Of a stretch of DNA of 64,000 nucleotides, positions 46,501-58,005 are shown one piece after another (position 1 is the stretch's first letter; each line of letters opens with the position of its first letter). The notes under the pieces are model-generated. The model was not told the origin of the DNA. It did not search any database and saw nothing but the letters and a program-made list of their open reading frames with translations. Source of the DNA: Megascapheus bottae (lineage: Eukaryota > Chordata > Mammalia > Rodentia > Geomyidae); the NCBI GenBank assembly GCA_024803745.1, contig JANJXV010000039.1:8524001-8588000 (forward strand), written 5' to 3'. Both the position numbers and the translations under genes were made by a program.

Positions 46501-47780
46501 TTTTTGTCTTTGGCAATACTGGTGTTTGAACTCAGGGATTTCATAGTTGTCAGTCAAGTGCTCTGCCACTTGAGCCACATCTCCAGCCCTTTTTGCTTTA
46601 CTCTTCATTCTCACTTTGTGTATGTGCCTGTATTGGGGTTTGGACTCAGGCTTCACGCTGTCACTTATCTGGTACTCAACAACTTGAGCCACACTCCCAG
46701 GGCTTTTGTTTTGTTTAACTGGAGGTCTCACAGACGTTTCTGGCCAGGCTGGTTTTGAGCTGACTTTCAGATCTCAACCTCCTGAGGAGCTGGGATTACA
46801 GGTGTGAGCCACCAGTATCTGGCTGAGTCTGGTAGGTTCCTTCCACCTTCCTATGCTTCCTGATAGCTGTACCACAGCCACATGCTACCCTACCCAGCTT
46901 GCTAGGTGAGATGGTCTTTTCTTTTTCTTTTTGCCAGTCCAGGGGCTTGAAATCAGGGCCTGAGCACTGTCCTTGGGCTTTTTCTCAAAGTTAGCACCCT
47001 ACCACTTGAGCCACAGCACCACTTCTGGCCTTTTCTGTGTATGTGGTACCAAGGAATCAAACCCAGGGCTTCGTGCAAGCAGTCTATCACCAGGCCACAC
47101 TTCTGGCTGGCCTTGAACTGCTATCCTCCTGATCCTTTATATTTTCAATGGAATTTCAAAACTCTATATTTTAATTAAAAAAACTCTTTCCCTGTCTTTT
47201 TGGGTGTCAGGTGACACAGGCTGAGTGACTCCACTCAGGTATACATTCCACGGTCCTCCAGTGCCACCTGCTGGCTGCCAACACCCCACTTTCAACAATG
47301 GATAGAGCAAGTGCACGAAGGTCTAGAACAGTGTCCTAAAAGCAACCAGGCCTGGCAGACACGTGGGATGCTTCACTCATGACAGCAGGATGCATAAGCC
47401 TATCAGAACATTCTCCAGGATGAATCTTAGGTTAGTGTGAGAAATAAGCAAACTTAAATTGCTGAAAGGAAAAAAAAAAGAAAGAAAGCATTGTTCTCTG
47501 ACAACAATGGAATGAAATCCTCCATAACAAGAAGTTTGGAAATGAGGTGCTGGTGGCTGTTCCTAGTTACTCAGGAGTCTAAGATGTGAGGATTGTGGTT
47601 TGAACCCAGCTTGGGCAGTAAAGTCCGTGAGATTATTACCTCCAATCAACCAGCAAAATGCCAGAAGTGGGGCTGTGGCTTCGGTTGTAGGGAGCCAGTC
47701 CCTTAACAAAAAACCCTAAGGGAAAACACCCAGCATCAGCCCCAGTTCAAGCCCCAGCAGGAGCAATAATAAATAAAGTG
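46500..47780. repeat. SINEs between UPK1A and COX6B1
   Basis: Minus fragments 46500-46590 and 46625-46820, minus IDL-Geo 46930-47110, plus composite 47545-47765. Unique sequence at 47150-47530 contains a CTCF-like motif. Confidence 0.7.
47263..47275 (+). promoter_or_regulatory. Candidate CTCF site
   Basis: GCCACCTGCTGGC matches the CTCF core CCASYAGRKGGC at most positions. It lies in unique sequence about 750 bases beyond the COX6B1 3' end, between COX6B1 and UPK1A. Confidence 0.35.
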
Positions 47781-48020
47781 TAAGTAAACTTAAAAGTCAT
47801 CCAGATACGGAGGGCGGCAGACAGATCAGTTTCAGCCCCTCAGGGATTTGAGGCATTGTCTGTGTCTACTGACTGTCCAGCAGCAGGAGGCCGCCACAGT
47901 TCCGTAGGGTGGAAGGAAAAGGACTCACCGCCCATCTGATCTCATTCACTCTGCACCCACCCACCCTACTTCAAGTCTCCCACCTGGCTTCACACACAGC
48001 CAACGCTTTCCGCGTGATAT

Positions 48021-48026
48021 TTTATT
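48021..48026 (-). terminator. COX6B1 poly(A) signal AATAAA
   Basis: AATAAA on the minus strand 106 bases after the stop codon, predicting a 3' UTR of about 125 bases, in line with the short 3' UTR of this gene in other mammals. Confidence 0.85.
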
Positions 48027-48131
48027 AGTTAAGTCATGGTGTACCCAGTTCCAGGGCGGGGGCTGTCCCGCCCCCAGAACCCCTCAGCACCCTGGGAAGG
48101 CCAGAGGACAGGAGAGGCAGCTGAATCTGGC

Positions 48132-51106
48132 TCAGATCTTCCCAGGAAACGTGCCTTCTGCCCGGCGGTCGTCCCAGGAGGAAACCTGTGGGAAGACAGG
48201 GGTGTCACTCCCCACTCTGCAGGACAGTGCTGGGGCTTTCCTCCTCAACAGCCATCCATGCACTGGGTCAGCCAGGAACCAGGGTGCCTGCCTGTGCCAA
48301 CCCTTGTTCTGGGAACCAGGGAACCAACACTGGCACTCACCCCAAACCACCCCAAACCTTCTGGTCCCAAGGGAGCTAAGTTCCCTGGGAAGAGATGGGA
48401 AGAAAAACGCTAAACTCAGCTTTGAGAGCGGCTCAGTCACATCACTATGCTGATTGTCCAACAGGAGAGACGACTAGGCAGCCATGAACACGCTGCTTTG
48501 GCATGAATCTGTTCAGAACAGAGTTCATGTTCTGCCATGAATGGATCTCCAGGCTGTGTCCTGAGATACACACGCACATGCTCTCTGTCACGTTTACACT
48601 GCACACAGAAGAGGCAGATGAAGCATAGAATGGGGACACTGGCTGGGAACCCCATCCCACTGTTTCCTTACTGTATGACCTTAGGCAAATTAAACGACTG
48701 ATCTGGAACTCAGTTTCCAACTGTGTAAAAGGAGGATACTGTGGTTTTAGCACTTTGGCCCTATGTGGCAGAAAGTGCTGAAGTGGCTTCTAGTGTCACA
48801 TGTGTGTTTACTTAGTTATTCTCACACAAGCAGGCCCTAAAGGAGTGCTAAGAAGTGCAACACTCACACCTAAGCCTCCAGAAGCTCCGAAAGGGATCAC
48901 CAGGACATCGCTGGATGATGTAGAAACTTCCTGCCTTCCATTTCATGATTCTGTGGCTTGAATCCAGGGCCTTGGTATTGCCTCTTAGCCTTTTCATTCA
49001 AGGTTGGCACAGCACTCTACCACTTGAGTTAAAACTTCTACTCCCATCTTTTTGGAGGTTCATTGGAGATAAGAGTCTCAAGGAGGGGCCGGGAGTTTGG
49101 CCTAGTGGTAGAGTGCTTGCCTAGCATGCACGAAGACCCGGGTTCAATTCCTTGGTACCACATACATAGAAAAAAGCCGGAAGTGGTGCTGAAGCTCAAG
49201 TGGTAGAGCTCTAGCCTTGAGAAAGTCCAAGGACAGTGCTCAGGCCCTGAGCTCAAGCTCCAGGACTGGCAAAAAAAAAAAAGAAAAAAAAAGAGTCTCA
49301 TGGACTTTCCTGCCTGGTCTGGCATTGAACCTTGGTCCTCAAATCTCATCCTCCTGAGATCTAGGATTATAGATGTGAGTGACCTATACCTGGCTTCTTT
49401 CATTACTTCTTAACAAGTTTTGCCTATCTCACAATGTAAGTCATGGGGGTCTCTAAGTTGATGGAGTGGGATAATGCTGAATATAAATTCTTCAGCTGTC
49501 CACACTCTGGTGGCTCACATCTGCAATCCTAGCTACTCAGGAGGCTGAGATCTGAGATCACAGATTAAAACTAGCCCAGGCACTAAAGTCCATGAGATTC
49601 TTATCTTCAATTAACCACCAGAAAACTGGAAGTGGTGCTGTGGCTCAAAGTGGTAGAGTGCTAGCCTTGAGCTGAAGAGCTTAGGGACAGTGCCCAGGCT
49701 CAGAGTTCAAGTCCCACAAGTGGAAAACAACAACAACTTAGTACAAAGTTCTAGTAATTTAAATTCTGTGGTCCAAACCCCACCAAAGCAGGGGAGAGGG
49801 GGGAAGAAGAGAAAGGAAATAAAGAAAATGTGTGTGTGGGGAACCTTAACAATATGAGTAATTGAATCATTTTACTTTAATCCTTGAATCTTCTAATTTA
49901 AAAATTGTTCATAACTAAAAAAAGGACAGGAGCTGGGCACAGTAGCTCACGCCTGTAATCCTGGCTACTCAAGAGGCTGAGATCTGAGGATCGGGTTCAA
50001 AGCCAGCCTAGGAACTAAAGTCTGTGAGACTCTTATCTCCAATTAACCACCAGAAAACTGGAAGTGGTGCTGTGGCTCAAGGGGAAGGGCAGTAGCCTTG
50101 AGCTCAAGTGCTTAGGGACAGCACCCAGGCCCAGAGTTCAAATCCCACGACCGACAAAAAAAAAAAGAAAAAAAGACAGGAGGACCTAGCTCAGTAGTTT
50201 TCAGGCTCTGAGTTCAATCCCCAGTCCCACAAATAAATACATTCATGCACACAAAATTCAGAATTTAAAGAGGATTGGAGAGGCTACATGCACAAACACG
50301 ACTGAGATCTGGCAAGGTGACCCCGGTCACCTTAGCTGGGGACCCTGTCCTCAACCTGCGCCATGGAGAACCCCCACCAACTCTCCACACTTCCCTTCTC
50401 AGTCCCCACACCAGCACCCCAAGGGCTCCCCCAGAAGGCACCTACCCAGGAAACAGGGCAAAGGGACTTATACACTCGCCGGTACCACTGACACACAGAC
50501 ACGTCACCCCCTTTCTCTGTCATCGCCTTCTCACAGCGGTGGAAGTCTGTGAAGAAAGAGATTCGGGGTCAGTCCACACCAAGGGAAGGACACAACTTCA
50601 ATCAAAATGCAGTAAGGGTGCAGGTGGCTCACACCCCGAATCCCAGCTACTCAGGAGAGTGAGATCTGAGGACTGCAATTCAGAGCCACCCAGGCAAGAA
50701 AGTCCATGAAACTCTTATTTCCAATAAGCCAGCAAAAAAAAAAAAAAAAAGGAAGCTGTGGATCAAATGGTAGCCTTGAGGAAAAATATTCAAGGGGGGC
50801 CGGCCGGGAGTTTGGCCTAGTAGTACATAGTGGTACAGTGCTTGCCTAGCATGCATGAACACCTGAGTCTCATTCCTTGGTACCACATACACAGAAAAGC
50901 CAGAAGTGGTGCTGTGGCTCAAGTGGTAGAGCTCTAGCCTTGAGAAAACCCAAGGACGGTGCTCAGGCCCTGAGCCCAAGCCCAGGACCGCCCCCCACAA
51001 AAAAAAACCAACAACAACAACCACCACCACCACCAAGTTCAAGCCCCAGGACTGGCACATAAACATGCGTGTTCACACATCCACACACACGTGCACGCGC
51101 GTGCGT

Positions 51107-51142
<36 letters not shown>

Positions 51143-53691
51143 CTTCCAACTCTAAGTGCTGGTAAAATAAGTGAGTTGGTGAGCGGGAGAGAAGAGTGCT
51201 GTGCTTAATGCTTAAGACAGGGGGGCCGGGAGTTTGGCCTAGTGGTTAAAGTGCTTGCCTAGCATGCATGAAGACCCGGGTTCGATTCCTCGGTACCACA
51301 TACATAGAAAAAAGCCTGAGGTGGTGCTGAGGCTCAAGTGGTAGAGCTCTAGCCTTGAGAAAGTCCAAGGACAGTGCTCAGGCCCTGAGCTCAAGCCCAG
51401 GACTGGCAAAAAAAAAAAAAAAAAACAAAAAAAACAAAAAGACAGGGTACAAGGCAGGTTCCAGTGCTGACAATATTTCTGTATGGGCCATGATCACACG
51501 AGGGCTCCCTTCACTCATCTGGCTGTATATTTTACTTACATCCCGTAAGTATGTTATGTGTGCAAACACATATGCATGCACACATACCCATACACTTCCT
51601 TAAAAAAAAAAAAAAATCTTAGTCCTGGGTTCAATTCCTCCATACCACATACACAGAAAAAGCCAGAAGTAGTGCTGTGGCTCAAGTGGCAGACCACTAG
51701 CCTTAAGCAAAAAGTGTCTAAGGACAGTGTCTAGGACCTAAGTTCAAGCTGAAGAACTGGCAAAAAAAAAAAGTTAACTTGGGCTGGGAGTTTGGCCTAG
51801 TCATAAGAGTGCTTGCCTAATATGCATAAAGACCTGGGTTCATTTCCTCAGCACCACACACATAGAAAAGCTGGTAGTGAGCTGGGCCCAGTAGCTCATG
51901 TCTGTAATCCTAGTTACATAGTAGGCTGACATCTGAGGATCGTGATTCAGAGCCAGCCCAGGCACTAAAGAACATGAGACTCTTATTTCCAATTAACCAC
52001 CAGAAAAACCAGAAGTGGTGCTGTGGCTCAAGGCATTCGACGGTAGCCTTGAGCTGAAGAGCTCAGGGACAGTACCCTGGTCCAGAGTTCAAGCCCCATA
52101 ACCAGCCAAAAAACAACAACCCTCCCCCCCAAAAGCCAGAAGTGGTACTGTAGCTCAAGTGGTAGAGTTCTAGACTTGAAAAAGCCCAAGGGCAGTGCTC
52201 AGACCCTGAGCTCAAGCCCTGGACTGGCAAAAAAGAAAATCTTTGTAAGAACTGGAAGTGGTAGTGCAAACTTGTAATCTCAGCTACTTTGAGGTGGAGG
52301 CAAAAGCACCAGAAGTTTACAGACAATTGGCCTGGTGGGAGTTAGTGGGATCTTGTCTTAAAAAGCAAAATAAAGCCAGTGTTCGTGGCCCACTTCTGTA
52401 GCCCTGCTACTCACGAGGTAGAGATCTAATGAGGCTCAAAGCCAGCCTAGTCCAGGCAGGAAAGTCCATGACACATTTTTTTGGTGGGGCTTGAACTCTG
52501 GGCCTGGACATTGTCTCTGAGCTCTAAAGCTCAAGGCTACCACCCTACCCTAAGCTACAGCCCCACTTCCTGTTTTCTAGGGGTTAATTGGAGACAAGAG
52601 TCTCACATTCTTTAGTGCCCAGGCTGGCTTTGAATAAGATCCTCAGATCTCAGCCTCCAGAGTAGCTAGGATTACAGACGTGAGAGCCATTTCAATTGGC
52701 CATGAGACTTTTTTTTTTGGGGGGGGGGTGGAGGGCAGTCCTGGGGCTTGAACTCAGGGCCTGAGCACTGTCCTTAGGCTTTCTTCAAGGCTAGCATTCT
52801 ACCACTTGAGCCACAGCACCACTTTCAGCTTTTCTATGTATCTGGTACCAAGGAATCAGACCCAGATCTTCATGCATGCTAGGCAAGCACTCTACCACTA
52901 GGCCAAACTCCCAGCCCTCAGCCATGAGACTTTTATCTCCAATGAACCCCTAGAAAATTGGAAGTGATGCTATGGCTCAAAGTGGTAGCACACTAGCCTT
53001 GAGCAGAAAAGCTCAGGGACAGCGCCCAGGTCTTAAGTTCAAGCTCTATAACCTACTTTTAAAAAAAAGCAAAATGAAAAAGGACCAGTATAGCTGGGCT
53101 CGAACCTCTAATCATAGCTACTTGGGAGGCTGAGATCTGAGGATTGCAGTGCAAAGCCAGCCCAGGCAGAAAAATCTTGTGAGATTCTTATCTGTAACTA
53201 ACCACTCTAAAACTCGAAGTAGAGCTGTTGCTCAAAGTGGTAGCATGACAGCCTTGAGAAAAAGACCCCAGGGACAGACCCTGAGTTCAAGCTCCACAAC
53301 CAAAAAACTGAAAGAATAACGGCCAGTAGAACTTTTAGCGTGGTGTGTTTGACGCCAAAGATGAGTGTATATGTGTGTATGTAGCAGTAACCATTGCAGG
53401 AACCACTTAAGACCCTGGCCACATCTTGAGCACAGCTGATGTCTGGGTCTGGGCTCTCTAGGGATAGGCTGTCCAGAATGACAGGGTCAGGCTGAGATGC
53501 ATGTGAGAAAGCAGCTGAGTGCTCTGAGCTGTGTGTCCCTGTCAGGGAAGGTCTCCCCGCCATGCCCTTCTCAGGCCACACGTACCCAGGTAGTTCTGCC
53601 AGCAGTTCCTGGTCTGGTTCTGGTTAGGGAAGCGGCTGTCGAAAGGGGCCGTCTTGTAATTCTTGATTTTGCTCTTGATGTCTTCCGCCAT
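48132..53691 (-). CDS. COX6B1: COX6B1, cytochrome c oxidase subunit 6B1
   Basis: Three coding exons: 53691-53586, 50546-50446, 48185-48132 (stop TGA 48134-48132), 261 bases, exactly 86 aa as in other mammals. The protein is an intermembrane-space subunit of complex IV at the dimer interface. The twin-cysteine motif is intact: C-X9-C (CWQNYLDFHRC, split over exons 2 and 3) and C-X10-C ([12 protein letters not shown]), which form two disulphides through the MIA40 route. The start ATG lies in an ACCATGG context 11 bases inside its exon (acceptor TTTCCAG, exon from 53702). The C-terminus EGTFPGKI is identical to human. Phases are 1 and 0. Confidence 0.97.
48655..48775 (+). mobile_element. MIR element in COX6B1 last intron
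   Basis: Contains TTACTGTATGACCTTAGGCA, then AAATTAA and CTCAGTTTCCAACTGTGTAA, followed by AAGGAGGATA: the MIR core in order. Confidence 0.65.
48945..50190. repeat. SINEs in COX6B1 last intron
   Basis: A minus Geo/B1-like copy (48950-49400) is split by a young plus IDL-Geo insertion (49087-49290, annotated separately). Plus B1-like/Geo copies lie at 49505-49735 and 49930-50160. The remaining sequence has no recognisable feature. Confidence 0.75.
49087..49290 (+). mobile_element. IDL-Geo SINE, young copy with target-site duplication
   Basis: Full dimer: left ID/tRNA-Ala-like monomer (A box TGGCCTAGTGGTAGAGTGC, B box GGTTCAATTCC), right Geo monomer and A-rich tail. AAGAGTCTCA at 49070-49079 is repeated right after the tail (from about 49291), consistent with a target-site duplication. 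It interrupts an older minus-strand SINE. Confidence 0.85.
50610..51450 (+). repeat. Plus-strand SINEs in COX6B1 intron
   Basis: B1-like/Geo 50612-50790, IDL-Geo 50800-51000, (CA)n 51101-51139 and a young IDL-Geo at 51227-51430 flanked by AAGACAGGG on both sides. Confidence 0.8.
51600..53330. repeat. SINE array in COX6B1 intron
   Basis: Plus fragments 51625-51770, 51783-51875, 51880-52110, 52125-52240 and 52255-52370; plus 52375-52475 interrupted by a minus composite (52480-52685); minus IDL-Geo 52735-52918; plus 52920-53065 and 53090-53300. Almost the whole interval is SINE-derived. Confidence 0.75.
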
Positions 53692-53874
53692 GGTGCTGAA
53701 TCCTGGAAACAAAGGGAATGGCGTTAGTGTGGGTACATCAGCCCAGCCAGGGGAGAGGCCTTGACCCAAAGAAAGGGGAGGAAAGGGGCGAGAAGATAGG
53801 CAGGAACAAAGGAGGCCCTCCTCCCTCTTCACAAACCTACACACCTATAGAGTAATTCCGGTTCCCCAAATTCT

Positions 53875-54030
53875 ACTCCATGCCAGAAGCTGTTTTAACA
53901 CCTTCCTGCTATAGCAAGTCTGACAGTAAGGGGCTAATACAACTATCCCTGATGTTCAGACAAGGGAGAGGAATGGGGTTTCTAAGCAACTTCCCAAGGT
54001 CACTCGGCACAAGATGGTGGAGCTGCCTCG
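53875..54030 (-). mobile_element. MIR element in COX6B1 intron 1
   Basis: Minus-strand MIR: the plus strand reads GACAAGGGAGAGGAATGGGG and AACTTCCCAAGGTCACTCGG in the order expected of the reverse complement (oligo-A/GAGGAA, CCAAGGTCAC, then the 5' end). Confidence 0.55.
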
Positions 54031-54110
54031 ATCATCAGGGAACTCCATTTTTTTTTTTTGGTCAGTCATGGGGCTTGAACTCTGGGCCTGGGTCCTGTCC
54101 CTAAGCTTTT

Positions 54111-54321
54111 TTTTTGTTTTGTTTTGTTTTTTTTGCCAGTCCTGGGCTTGAGCTCAGGGCCTGAGCACTGTCCTTGGACTTTCTCAAGGCTAGAGCTCTA
54201 CCACTTGAGCCTCAGCACTACTTCTGGCTTTTTTCTATGTATGTGGTACCGAGGAATCGAACCCGGGTCTTCATGCATGCTAGGCAAGCACTTTAACCAC
54301 TAGGCCGAACTCCCAGCCCCT
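54111..54321 (-). mobile_element. IDL-Geo SINE nested in an older SINE, with 12-bp target-site duplication
   Basis: A complete minus-strand dimer, with T-rich tail first, Geo then ID-like half. It is flanked by CCCTAAGCTTTT at 54099-54110 and again at 54322-54333. The flanks belong to one older minus-strand Geo/B1-like SINE (54055-54500), which the insertion splits. Confidence 0.9.
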
Positions 54322-54559
54322 CCCTAAGCTTTTAAGACTAGTGCTATAGTACTTTGAGCTACACTTCCAGTCTTCTGGTGGTTCACTGCAGGTAAAGAGT
54401 CTCGCTACCTTTCTTGTCTGGGCTGCCTCTCAACCAGGACCTTCACATCTCAGCTTCTTGACAGCTACGAGTATAGACGTGAGCCACCAGTACCCAGCTA
54501 ACTTTCTTTTCTTTTTTAGTACCACACACTTCTCAGAATTTTCTCAGAATACATTCAAA

Positions 54560-54870
54560 GGTAATAAAGAGCACCTCCAATCCTAGCTACTATGCTGAAG
54601 GCAGAGATCTTAAAAACAACAACAACAACAACAACAAAAAACCCCTGAGATCTTAGGATCACTGTTCAAAGCCAAGCCACACAAGATAGCCTATGAGATT
54701 TTTATCTCCAATTAACCACAAAAAAGGGGGGGGGTGGCTGAATATGGAGCTATGGTTAAGTGCTAGACTGTCAGCCTTGAGCAAAGAAGCTACGGGACAG
54801 TGCCCAGGCCATGAGTTCATGTCCCAGTAGCTGCACTCCTTCCCCCAAAAAAGGCACAAGCCCCCCCCCC
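54560..54870 (+). repeat. B1-like/Geo SINE with internal (AAC)n
   Basis: Plus-strand composite with an (AAC)n expansion at 54616-54640 and a G-run at 54727-54734. Confidence 0.7.
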
Positions 54871-54991
54871 AAATTATATAAGGACATACATTTTTGTCCC
54901 CAAGTTCTGGAGACTGAACTCAGGGCCTGAGCACTGTCCTTGGGCTTTCCTCAAGGCTAGTGCTCTACCACTTGAGCCACAGCACCACTTT

Positions 54992-55191
54992 CTTTTTTTT
55001 TTTTTTGCCAGTCCTGGGCTTGAGCTCAGGGCCTGAGCACTGTCCTTGGACTTTCTCAAGGCTAGAGCTCTACCACTTGAGCCTCAGCACCACTTCCGGC
55101 TTTTTTCTATGTATGTGGTACCGAGGAATCAAACTCGGGTCTTCATGCATTCTAGGCAAGCACTTTAACCACTAGGCCAAACTCCCGGCCC
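54992..55191 (-). mobile_element. IDL-Geo SINE nested in an older IDL-Geo, with 14-bp target-site duplication
   Basis: Nearly identical to the 54111-54321 copy. Flanked by CACAGCACCACTTT at 54978-54991 and 55192-55205. The host is an older IDL-Geo copy (54905-55300). Shared diagnostic bases (GAGCCTCAGCAC, CACTTTAACCACTAGGCC) mark the same young subfamily. Confidence 0.9.
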
Positions 55192-55299
55192 CACAGCACC
55201 ACTTTCAACTTTTCTATATATGTGGTACCAAGGAATAGAACTGTGGTCTTAGTGCATGCTAAGCAAGCCCTCTATCACTAGGTCAAACTCCTGACTGAC

Positions 55300-56240
55300 A
55301 TACATAATTATCACAATTTTGAAGGAATCATGAGTAAAAGTAGTAATCTGTGACACCTGTCGCTCTAAACTGATAAAATATCTGTGATTTTGATTGCTGA
55401 AAAGTCAGATACTGCCAGAGCCAGTGTTACCCCCATCTCAATGACAGGTTGCTAAAATGTAATCTTTTAACATAATCATAACTGCAATGAATCTTGACTG
55501 ATATCACCCCTTTCATTATTCCCCCATCCCTCCAAGCCCAAGAGAGCTCCTTGAATTTTACAGACTCTGAGCACCAGGGTTCAAAACCTTCGACATCTCT
55601 GAAGATCCTGACACACTGCTTTCATCCAGGTAATCGGTAGAAACGGTCTAGTCCCAAGAAGCAGAGTCAGGAGTTTGGCCTAGTGGTAGAGCGCTTGCCT
55701 ACCAGGCACAAAGACCCGGGTTGGATTCCCTGGTACCACATACACAGAAAAAGGTGGAAATGGTACTGTGGCTCAAGTGGTAAAGCTCGAGCCTTGAGAA
55801 AGCTCAAGGATAGTGGTCAGGTCCTGCATTCAAGCCCCAGGACTGGCAAAACAAAAAAACAAAAACAAACCCAAGAACTGGAAGAGCCAGGGTGCTATTC
55901 AGAGTCAAATTCAAGGGATCCAAGGTGGAGTGCCTGGGCACTGGCATAGTCTTTTGAAAGGTTGGATGGGGTGGGGCTGATTCTAAAATGACATCCGCAG
56001 GGACACAGACCCAGGCGCCGCAGTTTGAGCAAGATCTCGACCTTGTGTTTGAGAAGGTGAATGAAAGGGGTTGCTGAAGCCAGACCCCGGCGGCTGCCGC
56101 CTGTCCACCCAGGCCCCGAGCTGTGGCCCCAGGATTGGCACAGAACGAGAGGGAGGGGGATGCTGGGTGTTCAAGAGGGATCAGGGAGGAGACACGAGGA
56201 CAGAGCCAGGCTGTGGCCCCCACAAACCACGGGAGGCCAC
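55300..56240. other. COX6B1 intron 1, 5' part: unique sequence and one SINE
   Basis: 55305-55660 and 55885-56240 are unique. A plus IDL-Geo copy occupies 55668-55865. The CpG density rises after 56030 toward the COX6B1 promoter. Confidence 0.6.
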
Positions 56241-56525
56241 CATGAAAAAGCCCCTTTGGCGGGGGGTTTCGACGCCTGGGCCCCCGGAAGGATCATCACG
56301 GACCCCACCTCACTGGGCAGCACGGCGGGTCCAACGAGCTCAAGCATCGCCCACAATGCTGCCGTGGTTAGCACCACAGGACCCCGGGGCGGGCGACTGC
56401 GCGCGACTGCCCGCCCGGGGCGGGCCGGAAGCCTCCTTCCGTGCCTGGGAAACCTGGGGTGCCGTTCTTCCGTCTACTGGGCTGGGAGCACCCCACGTCC
56501 GGGTCCCCCCACCCCCCAAACTCAC

Positions 56526-56790
56526 CTAACGACACCCCTGAGGTACCGCACGGCTCAATGTCACCCTTCGCAAAGACGCCAAAGACAAGACCGGAAGCGG
56601 AATTCAGACCGACCGGAAGCTGGGTGCCAAGGGGTGGAGGGAAGCGTCTTTCCCTGCGGCTAGAGCGTCCGACAGGAAGAGGGCCCTTGAGGCTCCTCAG
56701 GCCACGCCCCTCCAGGGGAATACTCCACTCCTATTGGACGGAAGGCCTGCTCATCATCATTGTGCCCACCAATCGTGAGCTTGCGCGGCG
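56526..56790 (-). promoter_or_regulatory. COX6B1: COX6B1 promoter and non-coding exon 1
   Basis: A non-coding exon ends at 56526 with donor TTAG/GTGAGTTT. Just upstream are two CCGGAAG motifs on plus (56591-56597 and 56613-56619), 22 bases apart, of the GABP/NRF-2 ETS type known to control nuclear cytochrome-oxidase genes. Further up are a CCACGCCCC box and CCAAT boxes (ATTGG 56733-56737; CCAAT 56770-56774). CpG content is high from about 56240 to 56900 and there is no TATA at the expected distance. Confidence 0.75.
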
Positions 56791-56899
56791 CCGGGAAGGC
56801 TCAAAGCTGGGCCCTGGCGGTATAAACAGCTCCTGTTTTTACCCTGGGAAAAGATCGAAATCCTCCCGCGACCCCAACGGGCGGGCAAATGGGCGTGGG

Positions 56900-57815
56900 G
56901 AAAATGCCCCAGTATTTTTTTTGTCAGTCCTGTGGCTTGAGCTCAGGGCCTGAACACTGTCCTTGGACTTTTCTCAAGGCTAGAGTTCTACCACTTGAGC
57001 CACAGCTCTTTTTCCCCCTCTGTGTGGTACCAAGGAATAGAACCCGGGTCTTCGTGAATGTTAGGCAAGCACTCCCGCCCCGCCCCAGTATTTTTATTGT
57101 CAGAAAAGAACCGAATATTGTTCAAAAAGAAATGTACTCCTTACCTTAGTCACTGTAACCCCTCTGTACGGGATCTTTATAGTAACAATAATAATAATAA
57201 AAAAGAAATGATCGTTTTTATGATTGTTTTAGAACTGAAAACAGTTCTAGATGAAAGTTAAAAGATACTAAATTTTTAAGTTCTTAAAAAAATAGCCGGG
57301 GGGGCCGGGAGTTTGGCCTAGTGGCAGAGTACTTGCCTAGCATGCACAAAGACCTGGGTTCCATTCTTTGTTTATCCCATACACAAAAAGCCAGAGTGCT
57401 GCTGTGACTAAAAGTGGTAGAGTGCTAGCCTAGAGCAGAAATTCAGCCCAGTGCTTAGACCCCGAGTTCAAGCCCCAGGACTAGGGTGGTGGGGAGCTGG
57501 ATGCCCATGGCTCATGCCTGTAATTCTAGCTACTCAAGATGCTGAGGTTTGACATTCAAAGCTACCACGGCAGAAAAGTTCGTGAGAATCCTATTTCTAG
57601 TTGAACCGAGAAGGAAGGCGTGACTCCACTGGCGGAGCGCCCTGACCCTGAGTTCAAACCCCAGGACGCATGTGCGTGCACATGTTTGGAGCAGGTCTGA
57701 TTCCTTGTGTGTGTGTGGGGGGGGGGGCAGGGTTTGCCAGTCCAGGAGCTTGAACTCAGGGCCTGAGCACTGTCCTTGGGCTTTCTCAAGGCTAGAGATC
57801 TATCTAGCAGCCCGC
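56900..57815. repeat. SINEs between ETV2 and COX6B1
   Basis: Minus IDL-Geo 56915-57080, an (ATA)n tract 57187-57203, plus IDL-Geo 57303-57480, plus composite 57490-57665, and a minus Geo fragment 57730-57800. Confidence 0.75.
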
Positions 57816-57998
57816 ACTCCCTGGGTCACTGACAAGTGACCCAGGATCAAGGAAGAAAACAGACAAGCGTTCAGATGGCTGGGTCTTGGTGGTGGGAGCC
57901 CAATTCCTAAATTTTGGGGTAGCACGTTTGGCTTCCGGGCGGGTTCAGGCGGAGGGAAAGATGAAGACACACAGACGAGACGAGGTTTGGATGACTAT

Positions 57999-58004
57999 TT
58001 TATT
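57999..58004 (-). terminator. ETV2 poly(A) signal, one base after the stop codon
   Basis: On the minus strand the coding sequence ends CAG TAA TAA TAA A: three consecutive in-frame stops, with AATAAA (58004-57999) starting two bases after the first stop. Cleavage 15-25 bases later would give a 3' UTR of only about 20-30 bases. Confidence 0.7.
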
Positions 58005-58005
58005 A

